A stretch of DNA of 64,000 nt, from the NCBI RefSeq assembly GCF_018860805.1, contig NZ_JAHKQR010000003.1:620001-684000 (forward strand), read 5' to 3'. Made by a program: the position numbers and the translations under genes. Origin of the DNA: Aestuariibacter sp. A3R04 (lineage in GTDB: Bacteria; Pseudomonadota; Gammaproteobacteria; Enterobacterales; Alteromonadaceae). The notes beneath the pieces were generated by a model. The model ran no database searches and was not told where the DNA came from. It saw only the letters and a list, made by a program, of their open reading frames with translations. Of this stretch, positions 17,761 through 26,886 are shown piece by piece (the stretch's first letter is position 1; each line of letters begins with the position of its first letter).

Positions 17761-19266
17761 TTAAGGGAAAGTAACTTCTCCAGTGAGCAAACCCACAGCC
17801 ACCTCGATGGCATGGTCCTGGTTATTTTCCCGTTGTGTCTTTGAGAACACTTCAGTGTTAATGTCAACGGGAATACCCGTACGCTCAAACCATTCTTCAT
17901 CTGTACTCAGGTATCGCTCGTTGGCCAGCGTAAAGGTAAAACCATTGGGTAGTTGCTTTTGTAGCGCATCAGAAAGTGCACCTTGGGTGGGTTGACCAAC
18001 AATCGTTACATGAGGAAAACTTCGCATGATGAGGGTAAATACTTCAGCAGCACTGACGGTACTGGCGCTGGTAAGCAGGATGATAGGTTTGGTGTAGGGC
18101 GTGTCTTGGGATGACAACACTATCTCGCTACGTAAATAATTTGCGCCCATAGCTTCGGTTTCCTTGGAATAGACGTGTTGCTCTCCGGCAAACAGAAAGC
18201 GGGCAATGGCCAAGGCTATTACATCTCGTCCGCCGTTGTTCAGCCTTACATCAACAATTAATCCGTCAGTAGAGGCGAGATCTGTCATCGCTTCCATCAT
18301 GGCGGTTTCGGCCGCAGCAATATCGGCGTCTATATCGTCAGGATCATCGTTGAAAGCGAACATTCTTTGAATGGACAGGTAGCCCAGGCCTCCTTGTTGA
18401 AACCAAACCAGTGCATCACCGCCAGCGGTATGCACAGACCCATCTTCAGCATACTGTAAAGCGGCATCACTTATTTTCTGTAACGCATCAGCAATATAGT
18501 TGTTGGCGTCGTCAGTTGCATGAGATGGCAAGGGAAGCGTCAGGTCGTTTGCTGTGGCAAATTCGCTTAGCAGCGTATCTATGAGTGTGGGGGCATTGTT
18601 AACACCAAAGGTGCCTGAAGAGGCAGAAGTCACGGATACATGGGCGTCCCGAAGCGGAGCGATCATTGTGGAGATAGATTCAAACAGCGCTTCGTCAGAG
18701 GTGTCTTCGTCAATGCCAACTATCGCATTTTGATAAAGACCTGGCCAGTCTGTATCCGTCAATGCAAAGTCTACATAGTAGTTATCAAAGGTTTGATACA
18801 AATACGCCAGATCTCTTTCCGGGTTTCGGGTATAGCCGCTTTCTCCTTGCCGTGCAATCATCCCGTTTTCACATGATACGGGCAGACGCGGGCTGAGGGT
18901 TACGCCGCCAACAGAGGCTTCATATATCATGTGGTTCGCTGTGGCATTTAACGGATGATCGCCCTCACGTTCAACTAATGTCAGTTTATCTTCGCTCAGC
19001 GTAAAGTTGTCCGCCATATCCTGGGGGGAAACAGCATCAATCTCCATAGTTTTGAGGCAGTAATCGGTGGTGTAGTCAAACAGAACGAGCGTGTCATCTT
19101 CATACTGAATACCTCGGCCATAACTGTGCGCCAGCCACACTCCGTGGTAATCAGAGTGCGTTCGCCTGGGTTGGGGAGTGGCGCCATCGGGATGTGAACT
19201 GCCGCAAGCGGTAACAACAAGTAGCGTGGTTATGGCAACCACCGCGTGTTTAAATAAAGGGGTCAT
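17761..19266 (-). CDS. S41-family peptidase lipoprotein (C-terminal processing protease type)
   Basis: A 501-residue lipoprotein with a signal ending in VVTAC (Cys20). After an N-terminal domain specific to this subgroup, the S41 protease domain shows LGYLSIQRM, a GLIVDVRLNNGG strand and TSASTVSAAEVF, where the second serine of the STVSAAE segment is the likely nucleophile. The later GALSDALQKQLPNGF supports the same fold. It would act in the periplasm or at the outer membrane. The start at 19266 is preferred because it directly begins a lipoprotein signal; the longer frame puts hydrophilic residues in front. Confidence 0.85.
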   Translation of the reverse strand: MTPLFKHAVVAITTLLVVTACGSSHPDGATPQPRRTHSDYHGVWLAHSYGRGIQYEDDTLVLFDYTTDYCLKTMEIDAVSPQDMADNFTLSEDKLTLVEREGDHPLNATANHMIYEASVGGVTLSPRLPVSCENGMIARQGESGYTRNPERDLAYLYQTFDNYYVDFALTDTDWPGLYQNAIVGIDEDTSDEALFESISTMIAPLRDAHVSVTSASSGTFGVNNAPTLIDTLLSEFATANDLTLPLPSHATDDANNYIADALQKISDAALQYAEDGSVHTAGGDALVWFQQGGLGYLSIQRMFAFNDDPDDIDADIAAAETAMMEAMTDLASTDGLIVDVRLNNGGRDVIALAIARFLFAGEQHVYSKETEAMGANYLRSEIVLSSQDTPYTKPIILLTSASTVSAAEVFTLIMRSFPHVTIVGQPTQGALSDALQKQLPNGFTFTLANERYLSTDEEWFERTGIPVDINTEVFSKTQRENNQDHAIEVAVGLLTGEVTFP

Positions 19267-19620
19267 TGTATTCACTCCATCGTGTAAATTGAGAACAGGT
19301 AGAAGCCTTGCCAAATATCAGGCTGTTAGCTGTGTTGTACTGATACTGCGATATTTTGAACGGCACTGGGTGAAGGAAGGGTGAATGTGAGTCTCGATGA
19401 ATGCACAATGAGCCGTGTTTTTTATTGTGACGCATTTTGTTACACGGTGTTTTTGACAATGCTACGGGGTGAGGTTATTCTTTAACCACTTTCTTCTAGG
19501 AGTTTACGCCGTCATGAACAATTAAGCCTGTCATCCATCTTTCTTCATTTCTTGGATTTACAGGGTTAATGGGCGTAGCTTGTCTGTTTTCTTATCTATT
19601 TACCGAATTTGCATTGTTAC

Positions 19621-19644
19621 AAACCCTGACTTAAGTCTGGGTTT
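19621..19644. promoter_or_regulatory. Inverted repeat in the leader of the ABC-F gene
   Basis: AAACCC and GGGTTT flank GACTTAAGTC with one mismatched pair, 57 bases before the ABC-F start. The 435-base stretch 19267-19701 holds nothing else recognisable. It could be an operator or part of a regulated leader. Confidence 0.35.
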
Positions 19645-19701
19645 GGTATCATGCACCTGGTTCATGCTGCGACTTTGCCCCTGATTATCAGGAGGCTAAC
19701 A

Positions 19702-21273
19702 ATGCCATATTTATTTGCTCAGAACATCACCTATCAATTTCCCAATGGCGAGGTGTTATTCTCGAACCTCACGTTTTCGATGAAACACGCCAGGGTAGGA
19801 GTGGTAGGACAAAACGGCGCGGGGAAATCTCTTCTTGGCAGTTTGTTGAGCGGAGATGTATCTCCCACAAAAGGCAGTATTCAGCGAGAAGTGCCGGTTA
19901 CTATTTTTAAGCAACAGTCATCTCTGCTGCTTTGCGATACTGTTTCAGTGGCAGCGTTTTTAGGCGAACAGACCATTATTGAAGCCATCGCGCATATCGA
20001 GGCTGGTGACGTTAAACAGCATTGGTTTGACATAGTGAATGAACAGTGGGATTTACCAGCCCGGCTTGCACAGACCTTGGAACAATTAGGTTTGCCCGCA
20101 GATCCTACCTTTCCCTGTTCAAAACTCAGTGGCGGTCAGCTGGCAAAACTTCAACTGTGGCATTTGTTCGAACAGAGCTGCGGGCTGTTAATTCTCGACG
20201 AACCTTCTAATCACTTGGACAGGGATGCAAAGCAGTGGTTAATAGAACAGATGGATGAATACGACGGGCCCATATTACTCATCAGTCACGACAGGGCGCT
20301 GCTAAGAGAAGTGGAAGAAACATGGGAGCTGTCGCCCCTGGGTTTACGCGTGTATGGTGGAAATTACGACCATTATAGCGAGCAAAAAAAAGCGGAATCT
20401 GAAGCGTTGGAGCGAAAGCTCAACACACTGCATAAACAGCGCAGAAAACTGGCTGACACAGCGAATAAGAATCGTGAAAAAGCGGCACAACGAAATGCTC
20501 AGGGGACGCGACTGAGGAAGTCAGGTAGTCAGCCTAAGGTATTGCTTGATAGTAAGAAAGACCGCGCTACGGCCGGGCTTGCAAGTCGCGTTAAAAACGA
20601 ACAGCAACGAGACAGCCTTCTGCGTGATAAACAGCAGGCGCTTTCGGCTGAGCAGACAATGAGGAATGAACTGAAATTTACTATGCAAGCTTTTACATTG
20701 CGGGCGCAACATGCGATTGCTGTTATTGATGGCGAGCTTTGTTTTGGCGGCATGAGGGGATTGTCTCTTAGGATATGTAGTGGCGACAAAGTCCACCTGA
20801 CTGGTAAAAATGGCAGCGGTAAATCCACTCTGCTAAAAACTCTGGCTGGTGATTTCACTTTACGTAGCGGCCATTTGCAGCTCAGTAAGCCAGTCTATTA
20901 CTTAGATCAACATTTTGCTGTCATTGACAGAGCATCATCCATGCTAGACAACTTGTTGTTGAAGTGTGCGGGCATGGGAGAAAGCGAGGCAAGAACCCTG
21001 TTGGCAGGTATCGGCTTTCGCAAAGATGAGGTATTCCGGCAAAGCCAGACCTTAAGCGGCGGTGAAAAAATGAAACTGGCAATGCTGATTGTCAGCAATC
21101 AGTCAACACAGCCGTTTCTATTGCTGGATGAACCCGACAATCACCTCGATCTCAATGCGAAATGTATTTTGGCCAGCGCACTAAAAACCTATAAAGGCGG
21201 TTTTATGCTGGTGAGTCACGATGCCGATTTTGCAGAGGATACTGGCGTGACAACCTGTATCGACTTGTCATGA
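19702..21273 (+). CDS. ABC-F family ATPase
   Basis: This is a 523-residue cytoplasmic protein with two ABC domains and no membrane segment, the pattern of ABC-F translation factors and ribosome protectors. The first domain has GQNGAGKS, LSGGQLAKLQLW and LILDEPSNHLD; the second has GKNGSGKST, LSGGEKMKLAM and LLDEPDNHLD. Between them lies a charged linker (about residues 225-310) of the type that reaches the peptidyl-transferase centre. GGAGG precedes the ATG at 19702. It could protect ribosomes from an antibiotic or act like Uup/YheS in translation; the sequence does not decide. Confidence 0.92.
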   Translation: MPYLFAQNITYQFPNGEVLFSNLTFSMKHARVGVVGQNGAGKSLLGSLLSGDVSPTKGSIQREVPVTIFKQQSSLLLCDTVSVAAFLGEQTIIEAIAHIEAGDVKQHWFDIVNEQWDLPARLAQTLEQLGLPADPTFPCSKLSGGQLAKLQLWHLFEQSCGLLILDEPSNHLDRDAKQWLIEQMDEYDGPILLISHDRALLREVEETWELSPLGLRVYGGNYDHYSEQKKAESEALERKLNTLHKQRRKLADTANKNREKAAQRNAQGTRLRKSGSQPKVLLDSKKDRATAGLASRVKNEQQRDSLLRDKQQALSAEQTMRNELKFTMQAFTLRAQHAIAVIDGELCFGGMRGLSLRICSGDKVHLTGKNGSGKSTLLKTLAGDFTLRSGHLQLSKPVYYLDQHFAVIDRASSMLDNLLLKCAGMGESEARTLLAGIGFRKDEVFRQSQTLSGGEKMKLAMLIVSNQSTQPFLLLDEPDNHLDLNAKCILASALKTYKGGFMLVSHDADFAEDTGVTTCIDLS

Positions 21274-21284
21274 AACGGGGAACA

Positions 21285-21310
21285 CCATGGGCAACGTCAA
21301 TTGCCCATGG
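21285..21310. terminator. Hairpin between convergent genes
   Basis: CCATGGGCAA and TTGCCCATGG form a perfect 10-bp stem with a 6-base loop between the ABC-F stop and the DUF819 stop. It probably serves both directions, although no long T-run follows. Confidence 0.55.
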
Positions 21311-21313
21311 CGT

Positions 21314-22480
21314 CTATACGGCAATGACAGAGAGAATTTTACCAACGAGCAGACCGCCGCCGGTACCCACAATATATCCCAATAATGCCATGAGAACGCC
21401 TACTGGAATGAGTGCCCGGGAATACGCTGCTGCCAAAATAGGCGCAGAGGCAACCCCGCCAATATTGGCCAGCGAGGCAATGCCGCAAGTAAACAGATCC
21501 AATTTACTTATTTTGGCGATAACGAGCATGAGCAGGCCGTGAATAAGTAAGATCACAAAGCCGGTAATAATGTAAACGGGCGCTGCTGTCAATTCAGCAA
21601 AATTGGCTCGCGACGCGATGAGTGCAACAATGAGGTAAAGCATAATGGTGGAGAGTTCCGATGCGCCATACAAACGTTTTATCGGCGTGAGAGCTGCTGC
21701 AACTCCTAAAATGGTCACCAGGGTAACTGTCCACGCTGTGGCGGTAAAGAACGCGCCACTTGGCAAGGTGGCAGCGAGGGTCTGACACAAGGTGGAAACC
21801 ACAAACGACAAGGCCAGCAAAAATAGCATGCTGCTTGTTTCATCCAAAGATGAAGTTTGCTTTGCTTGTTTTTCCAATTCTGCACCCACTTTCTCAAGCA
21901 AACCGGCATCTGCGCCTGTCCATTGATTGAACCGGCTCGCGTAGGGAACCAATGCAAGCAACAGCATTACCCACAGACTGTAGTCAATGGAATCAATAAG
22001 CAGGGTATAGCCCATACTGGCATCGGACACATCGAGGGCAAGTTGCACGGCGACCATGTTTCCGGTTCCGCCCATCCAACTGCCAGACAGAGCGGCTAGT
22101 GTTTTCCAGGCGTCAGGTAGCAACCACGATTGAAAAAGCGTGAAGGCCACCGTGAATGCAATGCCGATACTCACAGACGCCGCCAGAAATGCCAATAGCA
22201 GTTTTCCACCCAATTTTCTGATTTGTCGAAGATCGGCTGTCAGTAGCATTAGAAATATCATGGCGGGTAACACATTGCTTTTTACCGCAGAGTAGGTCGT
22301 ATTGATGGCGTCTGTGTTTTGCCATACGCCAATACTCGATAAAACCATTACGAGAAAATACAGAGCTACGATAGCGGGTAAGTAGGTAAAGATCCGCCAC
22401 TGTGTTTTTGCTTCTAAGAGACGCAAGGTACCAGCAACAATTAACAACAGAGAAATATAAGCAAAGGCAGTGGTGATCAT
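21314..22480 (-). CDS. DUF819 family inner-membrane protein
   Basis: This is a 388-residue protein with about eleven hydrophobic helices and the DUF819 pattern: SNVLPAMIFLMLLTADLRQIRKLG, SGSWMGGTGNMVAV, IDYSLWVMLLLALV and NIGGVASAPILAAAYSRALIPVGVLMALLGYIVGTGGG. The fold resembles transporters of the elevator or arsenical-pump type, and the substrate is unknown. The gene is transcribed alone. Upstream, 22481-22761 contains its promoter and one hairpin, but no gene. Confidence 0.88.
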   Translation of the reverse strand: MITTAFAYISLLLIVAGTLRLLEAKTQWRIFTYLPAIVALYFLVMVLSSIGVWQNTDAINTTYSAVKSNVLPAMIFLMLLTADLRQIRKLGGKLLLAFLAASVSIGIAFTVAFTLFQSWLLPDAWKTLAALSGSWMGGTGNMVAVQLALDVSDASMGYTLLIDSIDYSLWVMLLLALVPYASRFNQWTGADAGLLEKVGAELEKQAKQTSSLDETSSMLFLLALSFVVSTLCQTLAATLPSGAFFTATAWTVTLVTILGVAAALTPIKRLYGASELSTIMLYLIVALIASRANFAELTAAPVYIITGFVILLIHGLLMLVIAKISKLDLFTCGIASLANIGGVASAPILAAAYSRALIPVGVLMALLGYIVGTGGGLLVGKILSVIAV

Positions 22481-22652
22481 AACAGGGTTACTTGATAATT
22501 GGTGGCACAGACATTACCGGCCTGCATTCAGTTTGTAAATATTTGATAGGTAATAATCATGCGTGGCGGAATAAATTATTACTTAAGGGTGCGAACAACA
22601 CAGTGCGTTGTGAACGGTAATTGCGGTGATGCCAGGCCGTTGAGCAGCAAGT

Positions 22653-22679
22653 TTTTGTTCTGTCGTGAACAGAACAAAA
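22653..22679. terminator. Hairpin downstream of the phosphate-binding-like gene
   Basis: TTTTGTTCTG and CAGAACAAAA form a perfect 10-bp stem with a 7-base loop, with A-runs and T-runs on either side. It lies 83 bases past the stop of the minus-strand gene at 22762 and could end its transcript. Confidence 0.5.
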
Positions 22680-22761
22680 TTAGATAGCTCGAAGGGTTTA
22701 AACACAACAATGGGCCCTGATGATTGAATTTGTAGTAGTACGTGGGACCTTGTTATTGCGT

Positions 22762-23190
22762 TTAACGCTGCTCATACACAATGACGAGATCAGCGGGTAT
22801 TGTCGCAGAAGCGGAAACGTACGTAATAGTATTCTTGTGTTGTCGCACGTATTGGAGAGCCTCGTTTTGCGATGCAAAGGTTGTGGGAGGGGTATCGCGG
22901 CCACTGAATCGCATTTGCGCCCAATATGCCTGTATTCTCGATTCAGTTAAGCCCACGATTTTCGTATTAAATACGGTTCTAAGTGTATTGGACGGTGCGA
23001 GTCCTATGGGTTCCAACGTGATATCGCCGTTGTTGCCCATAAACAAATCCCTAATCTGCCATTTTTCTAAGGTCAGGGTCTGGTTATCGGTATTTGCAAC
23101 CACGACGAGGGTGTCATTTTGTGCAGCCGACATAACAAAAAAGCTTGTTGATATGAGCAGGAGGGCAGTAAAGGTTCTCAAAATAGCCAC
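22762..23190 (-). CDS. Small periplasmic phosphate-binding-like (PstS-fold) protein
   Basis: A 142-residue exported protein with a signal peptide ending near MSAAQN. The mature part matches the short PstS-like domain: LVVVANTDNQTLTLEKWQIRDLFMG, then RTVFNTKIVGLTESRIQAYWAQMRFSGRDTPPTTF and ITYVSASA. It is much shorter than a true phosphate-binding protein and has no ABC partner nearby. Its start overlaps the end of the porin-like gene by 13 bases, so the two are coupled. A role in anion sensing or in feeding the porin pathway is inference. Confidence 0.8.
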   Translation of the reverse strand: MAILRTFTALLLISTSFFVMSAAQNDTLVVVANTDNQTLTLEKWQIRDLFMGNNGDITLEPIGLAPSNTLRTVFNTKIVGLTESRIQAYWAQMRFSGRDTPPTTFASQNEALQYVRQHKNTITYVSASATIPADLVIVYEQR

Positions 23191-24371
23191 TCCAGGGCTA
23201 CTTGCGATAGAAACGCCTGCCGATTGAACTTATCATCGTTGATCTGTGAGTAAAATGAATTCTGGCCAGGTTCTCCCTTGAGCCATGTGATTTCCGCTTT
23301 GGCCGAGAGGTTGTATCGGAAATTCCACCGCGCTCCAAGGGAAAGCGAGTTGAGATCGTACAGCGGTAGATTGCTTGTGATCTCATCATAGGCAAAAGAC
23401 AAACTGTTGAGCTGTGGGTTGGTTCCCTTTGGAATATGGTTTTCAGGAATATCGTTTCTGCTGGTTGACGACGCAAAGGTGGCGAAAAGCTGGTAATCGT
23501 TGATGTTACGTCCTAACGTAATATAGAAGGCATTTACTTCGGGAACACTAATCAAATCAGATTGAATATTAATGACTTCGGCATACGCGAAGTAGTCCAA
23601 AGCATCGTACTGCAAACTTGCCTGATAAGCAGTCGCATCAGAGTCAAAACGAAACAGTGCGGCGTTGTCGTTGTAGCCGTAGCCATCCAGCAGATCTGCA
23701 AATTCGTCAAATCCAGGAATATCAGCATAGAAATCAGACGATACAATTGCCGAAACTCGGGCACTTAGACGGCCCTTTTGTGCACTAAAAATTATTCCCT
23801 TTATTTCGTCTACTTCAATATTGGTTTCTTCCCCGGCCCGGTCAAAGGTACCATCGTAAGATCCGTAATAGGCTTCGACGGAAAAATGTGCCTGGTTGTA
23901 TTGAAAGCGATATGTGGCAGTACCACCGAGATAATTGGAAAAGAGGAAGCCACCGTAAACCGGTTCCGGCGCGGTTATCCAGGGATAAGCAAAGCCTACG
24001 TCAATAACATCACTATAGAGAAAGAATGGCGTTCTTAATTTACCGAGTTTGAAAGTCCAAGCCGCTGTGGGATCGTAAGTTAAATACAGCCATTCCACGC
24101 CAGAATCTCTGTCTTCACTGCTGTGCGCCAACAGTTGCATTGACAGGCTCAGGTTGTCCGTAACCGCGAGATCGCCTTGCGCGGCCAAAAGGGATTGCTC
24201 GGATATGCTGAACCGCTCATCATAACCTTCGAATTCGGCTTTGTCAGTGTCAATAACACCACCCACCACACGGGCAAAACCACTGATTTCTAAGTTATCT
24301 GCAAATGCCCGTGCGTTGGGGGTTGCGGTAACGACCCCCCCTAACAGCAATGTGATCCATTTCACCGACAT
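23178..24371 (-). CDS. Porin-like outer-membrane beta-barrel
   Basis: This is a 397-residue protein with a signal peptide (about 24 residues, ending near ARAFAD) and an alternating barrel pattern: LEISGFARVVGG, LSMQLLAHSSEDRDSGVEWLYLTYDPTAAWTFKLGKLRTPFFLYSD. It ends in VALEWLF with a terminal phenylalanine, the signal for outer-membrane insertion. The motif GKLRTPF is common in Alteromonad porins. The start at 24371 is preceded by GAGAAG; the frame from 24434 is rejected. The next gene encodes a phosphate-binding-like protein that overlaps its end. The permeant is unknown. Confidence 0.82.
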   Translation of the reverse strand: MSVKWITLLLGGVVTATPNARAFADNLEISGFARVVGGVIDTDKAEFEGYDERFSISEQSLLAAQGDLAVTDNLSLSMQLLAHSSEDRDSGVEWLYLTYDPTAAWTFKLGKLRTPFFLYSDVIDVGFAYPWITAPEPVYGGFLFSNYLGGTATYRFQYNQAHFSVEAYYGSYDGTFDRAGEETNIEVDEIKGIIFSAQKGRLSARVSAIVSSDFYADIPGFDEFADLLDGYGYNDNAALFRFDSDATAYQASLQYDALDYFAYAEVINIQSDLISVPEVNAFYITLGRNINDYQLFATFASSTSRNDIPENHIPKGTNPQLNSLSFAYDEITSNLPLYDLNSLSLGARWNFRYNLSAKAEITWLKGEPGQNSFYSQINDDKFNRQAFLSQVALEWLF

Positions 24372-24632
24372 GGATGTTCTTCTCTTCAAGGCCATACGGA
24401 ACAATGATCTGAAGTATAGATATTGGACTGACACTTTGCCTCCCCACTTTAGGATGATATTTCTGTTTATGGGATGTGTTTGTTATTTTTCGCACATTAC
24501 CTTTTTTATTTGTTTTGCAGATTACTGACAGCGGGTACGAACAAAGCCTGGCTTATCGTCATTCAATTGGAGTTGTGTTAGTGGGGGTTGTTGATTATTC
24601 TCCCGGTAGTTTGTCTTTATTGAATAGCCGTG

Positions 24633-25448
24633 ATGGAAGAAGAGTTTCAACAAGCCCAGGCATTGTATGACACCCTGGTAGAATTTGCCGTAACCTATAG
24701 TTTCCAAATTGTAGGTGCATTTTTCATTTTTTTTGTCGGTTGGTGGCTGGCTGCAAAAATGGGGGATGTGGTCGAGAATGTGATGGTAAAACGAAATATC
24801 GACATCACGTTAAGTCGTTTTACTGGCGGTGCTTGCAAAATACTCATTCTCGGGTTGGTTATCATTATTGCGCTGGGCAATATCGGTATCAGTGTTACGC
24901 CTTTTATTGCAGCCATTGGTGCGGTGGGCATCGGTGCTGGCCTAGCCATTCAGGGCATGTTGGCGAACTATGCTGCAGGGTTTACAATTATCATTACCCG
25001 GCCCTTTGTGGTTGGTGACACCATACGGGTGCGCGGTGTGGCAGGGGTGGTTGACAAAGTCATGTTGCCTTATACCATCCTAATCGACGAAGACAACGTA
25101 CATATCCAAATTCCTAACAAGCTGATTGTCGGTGAAATACTGCATAACTCAGCGGAACGAATGCTGATTGAGTTAGACGTCGGTGTGGCGTATTCCAGTG
25201 ACGTAGACGAGGTTACAGCGCTCATTCGCTCTGCGATTGAAACTGTTGATGGGGTGTCTGATGAAAAAGCGCCAGCAGTAGGTGTAGACAGTTTTGGTGA
25301 TAGTAGCATTAACTTCGGCGTGCGAGTGTGGGCGCAGACCACCCGGCATTTCGAAATCCGCTATGCATTAAATAAAGCTATTTTTGAAGCGCTTAAGCAG
25401 GCAGACATCGAAATACCGTTCCCGCAGCGGGAAGTAAAAATGCTATAG
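24633..25448 (+). CDS. MscS-type small mechanosensitive channel
   Basis: A 271-residue channel with three N-terminal helices. The pore helix is seen as FIAAIGAVGIGAGLAIQGMLANYAAG, with the glycine and alanine packing pattern of MscS TM3. It is followed by the beta-domain (PFVVGDTIRVRGVAGVVDKV, VHIQIPNKLIVGEILHN) and an alpha/beta C-terminal domain. Such channels release solutes on osmotic downshock. The ATG at 24633 directly follows a GTG in the same frame; either could be used. The gene stands alone, and the 261 bases upstream hold its promoter region only. Confidence 0.95.
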   Translation: MEEEFQQAQALYDTLVEFAVTYSFQIVGAFFIFFVGWWLAAKMGDVVENVMVKRNIDITLSRFTGGACKILILGLVIIIALGNIGISVTPFIAAIGAVGIGAGLAIQGMLANYAAGFTIIITRPFVVGDTIRVRGVAGVVDKVMLPYTILIDEDNVHIQIPNKLIVGEILHNSAERMLIELDVGVAYSSDVDEVTALIRSAIETVDGVSDEKAPAVGVDSFGDSSINFGVRVWAQTTRHFEIRYALNKAIFEALKQADIEIPFPQREVKML

Positions 25449-25463
25449 CAGGTAGCCTCAGCC

Positions 25464-25901
25464 TTAGTAGGCATTGGGGAAATGTACTTTATCCTGGGCG
25501 CTGGCAGATTCATTGCACTCGCCCAACAGGTGGAATCGCGTATCGGACTGATGCGTATCTACTTCCATGTACCCTGTTGTGCAATAGCCGGTTTCGGCTA
25601 GCTTATCATCCAGTGCATCGAGCAGGGCTTCGTAAACTTTGTCTGAATTATCGGCTTCCCGTTTGTTCGGCATGCCGCTTCCCATGTCACCCCTGTTGCG
25701 GTTTCCTTTTTTCTCTCGGCCCTGCCCTGAAGACTTATGGCTTCTATTTTTACCGGGAAGGGGAATGCTGATTGAGAATACCTTACTGCTGTCGGATTCA
25801 ATTTTCGTGTCAAAAAATATGTCTTTTGGAGCAACAGGGGGGGAATGAGCACAGCCTGCAAGGGTTAGGGCGATGGCACTGGCAATTGATAAATGTTTCA
25901 T
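25464..25901 (-). CDS. Small lipoprotein of unknown function
   Basis: A 145-residue protein with a lipoprotein signal ending in LTLAGC (Cys17). The middle (about residues 50-80) is a basic, low-complexity stretch rich in Gly, Lys, Arg and Asn. The C-terminal 60 residues look folded (YEALLDALDDKLAETGYCTTGYMEV, TRFHLLGECNE) and carry two cysteines that could pair. No family was recognised. It converges on the MscS gene. Confidence 0.7.
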   Translation of the reverse strand: MKHLSIASAIALTLAGCAHSPPVAPKDIFFDTKIESDSSKVFSISIPLPGKNRSHKSSGQGREKKGNRNRGDMGSGMPNKREADNSDKVYEALLDALDDKLAETGYCTTGYMEVDTHQSDTRFHLLGECNESASAQDKVHFPNAY

Positions 25902-26138
25902 TTAAAGGTCCGTATCTGTCGTTACTTCAACTTCAGAAGCCTGCGTGAACAAATAGTTTCCCCCATCTTTGTAAGTTTTGCGTAAAGCATCCGGGAGAGA
26001 GGTATTCAGTGAATACGAATGAATGCAGTAACGAAATAAAATTCACTTGAGGTTTATCTGGTACGACCTGTGTGTTATAGGTAAGCTAAATACGGGTTAA
26101 AATTTACAACAAGATATCTTTTGTGAGGAAAAATAGTC

Positions 26139-26855
26139 ATGGCAGTAATTGAGTTGAGTGCCCAAGGGCAGGTTGCAGTGCTTACCATGTGCAACGGTGA
26201 AAACCGGCACAATCCTGTGTTTGCTTCTCAGATGCTGGCGCGGTTGGCTGACGTACAGGCAAACGAAGAATTCAAAGCACTTATCATAACGTCAGACGAT
26301 GAGAAAAACTGGAGCCAGGGCATTGACGTAGAATGGCTCATGCCAGCGATGCAACAACACAATTTTGATGAAATCAAGGCCTTCATGTACGACATGGATG
26401 AAGTGTTCAAAACTCTGCTGTTGTTCCCGATTCCGGTGATCGCAGCAATAAACGGACATGCATTTGGCAATGGCGCCATATTATCCTGTGCTTGCGATTT
26501 TCGGTTCATGCGTTCCGACCGGGGCTTTTTCTGTTTCCCCGAAGTGGACCTTTCTATTCCTTTTTTACCTGGCATGATTGCCTTTGTGAGAAAGGCGATT
26601 CCCCAGTATCGCTTAAATGAAATGAAACTAACCGGACGCCGGGTAAGTGGGGCTGAATTGGCTGCAGATCACGTTGTCGAAGGAGCATATGAAGGCAACG
26701 AAGCGCTTCAGGCTAAAGCTCTGGCATTCGCCGCAGGATTTGACAAAAAACGGGCCATTTTTGCTGAGCATAAAAAGCGTATGCACAGAGAAATTATTAA
26801 CGTCATCGATACTCAGAACAAGCCGTTGATTGACGCTGTAAAATTGATGGTGTAG
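26139..26855 (+). CDS. Enoyl-CoA hydratase/isomerase family, probable delta-3,delta-2-enoyl-CoA isomerase
   Basis: A 238-residue crotonase-fold protein. It has WSQGIDVEWL, the oxyanion-hole segment NGHAFGNGAILSCACDFRFM, and RGFFCFPEVDLSIPFLPGM, where the Glu of FPEVD is in the place of the isomerase base. The sequence is closer to the ECI/PECI branch than to hydratases, which need two glutamates. GAGG precedes the ATG at 26139. The next gene, 31 bases later, is a 2,4-dienoyl-CoA reductase of the SDR type, so the pair would process double bonds of unsaturated fatty acids for beta-oxidation. Confidence 0.85.
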   Translation: MAVIELSAQGQVAVLTMCNGENRHNPVFASQMLARLADVQANEEFKALIITSDDEKNWSQGIDVEWLMPAMQQHNFDEIKAFMYDMDEVFKTLLLFPIPVIAAINGHAFGNGAILSCACDFRFMRSDRGFFCFPEVDLSIPFLPGMIAFVRKAIPQYRLNEMKLTGRRVSGAELAADHVVEGAYEGNEALQAKALAFAAGFDKKRAIFAEHKKRMHREIINVIDTQNKPLIDAVKLMV

Positions 26856-26886
26856 TGAATTTTTGGTTGGAACGGGAGTTTAAATA

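Noticed and set aside
22656-22672. Possible LexA box (CTG ... CAG) in the hairpin near 22660
   Set aside because: The spacing between CTG and CAG is 7 bases, in contrast to 10 in LexA sites; a terminator hairpin explains it better.
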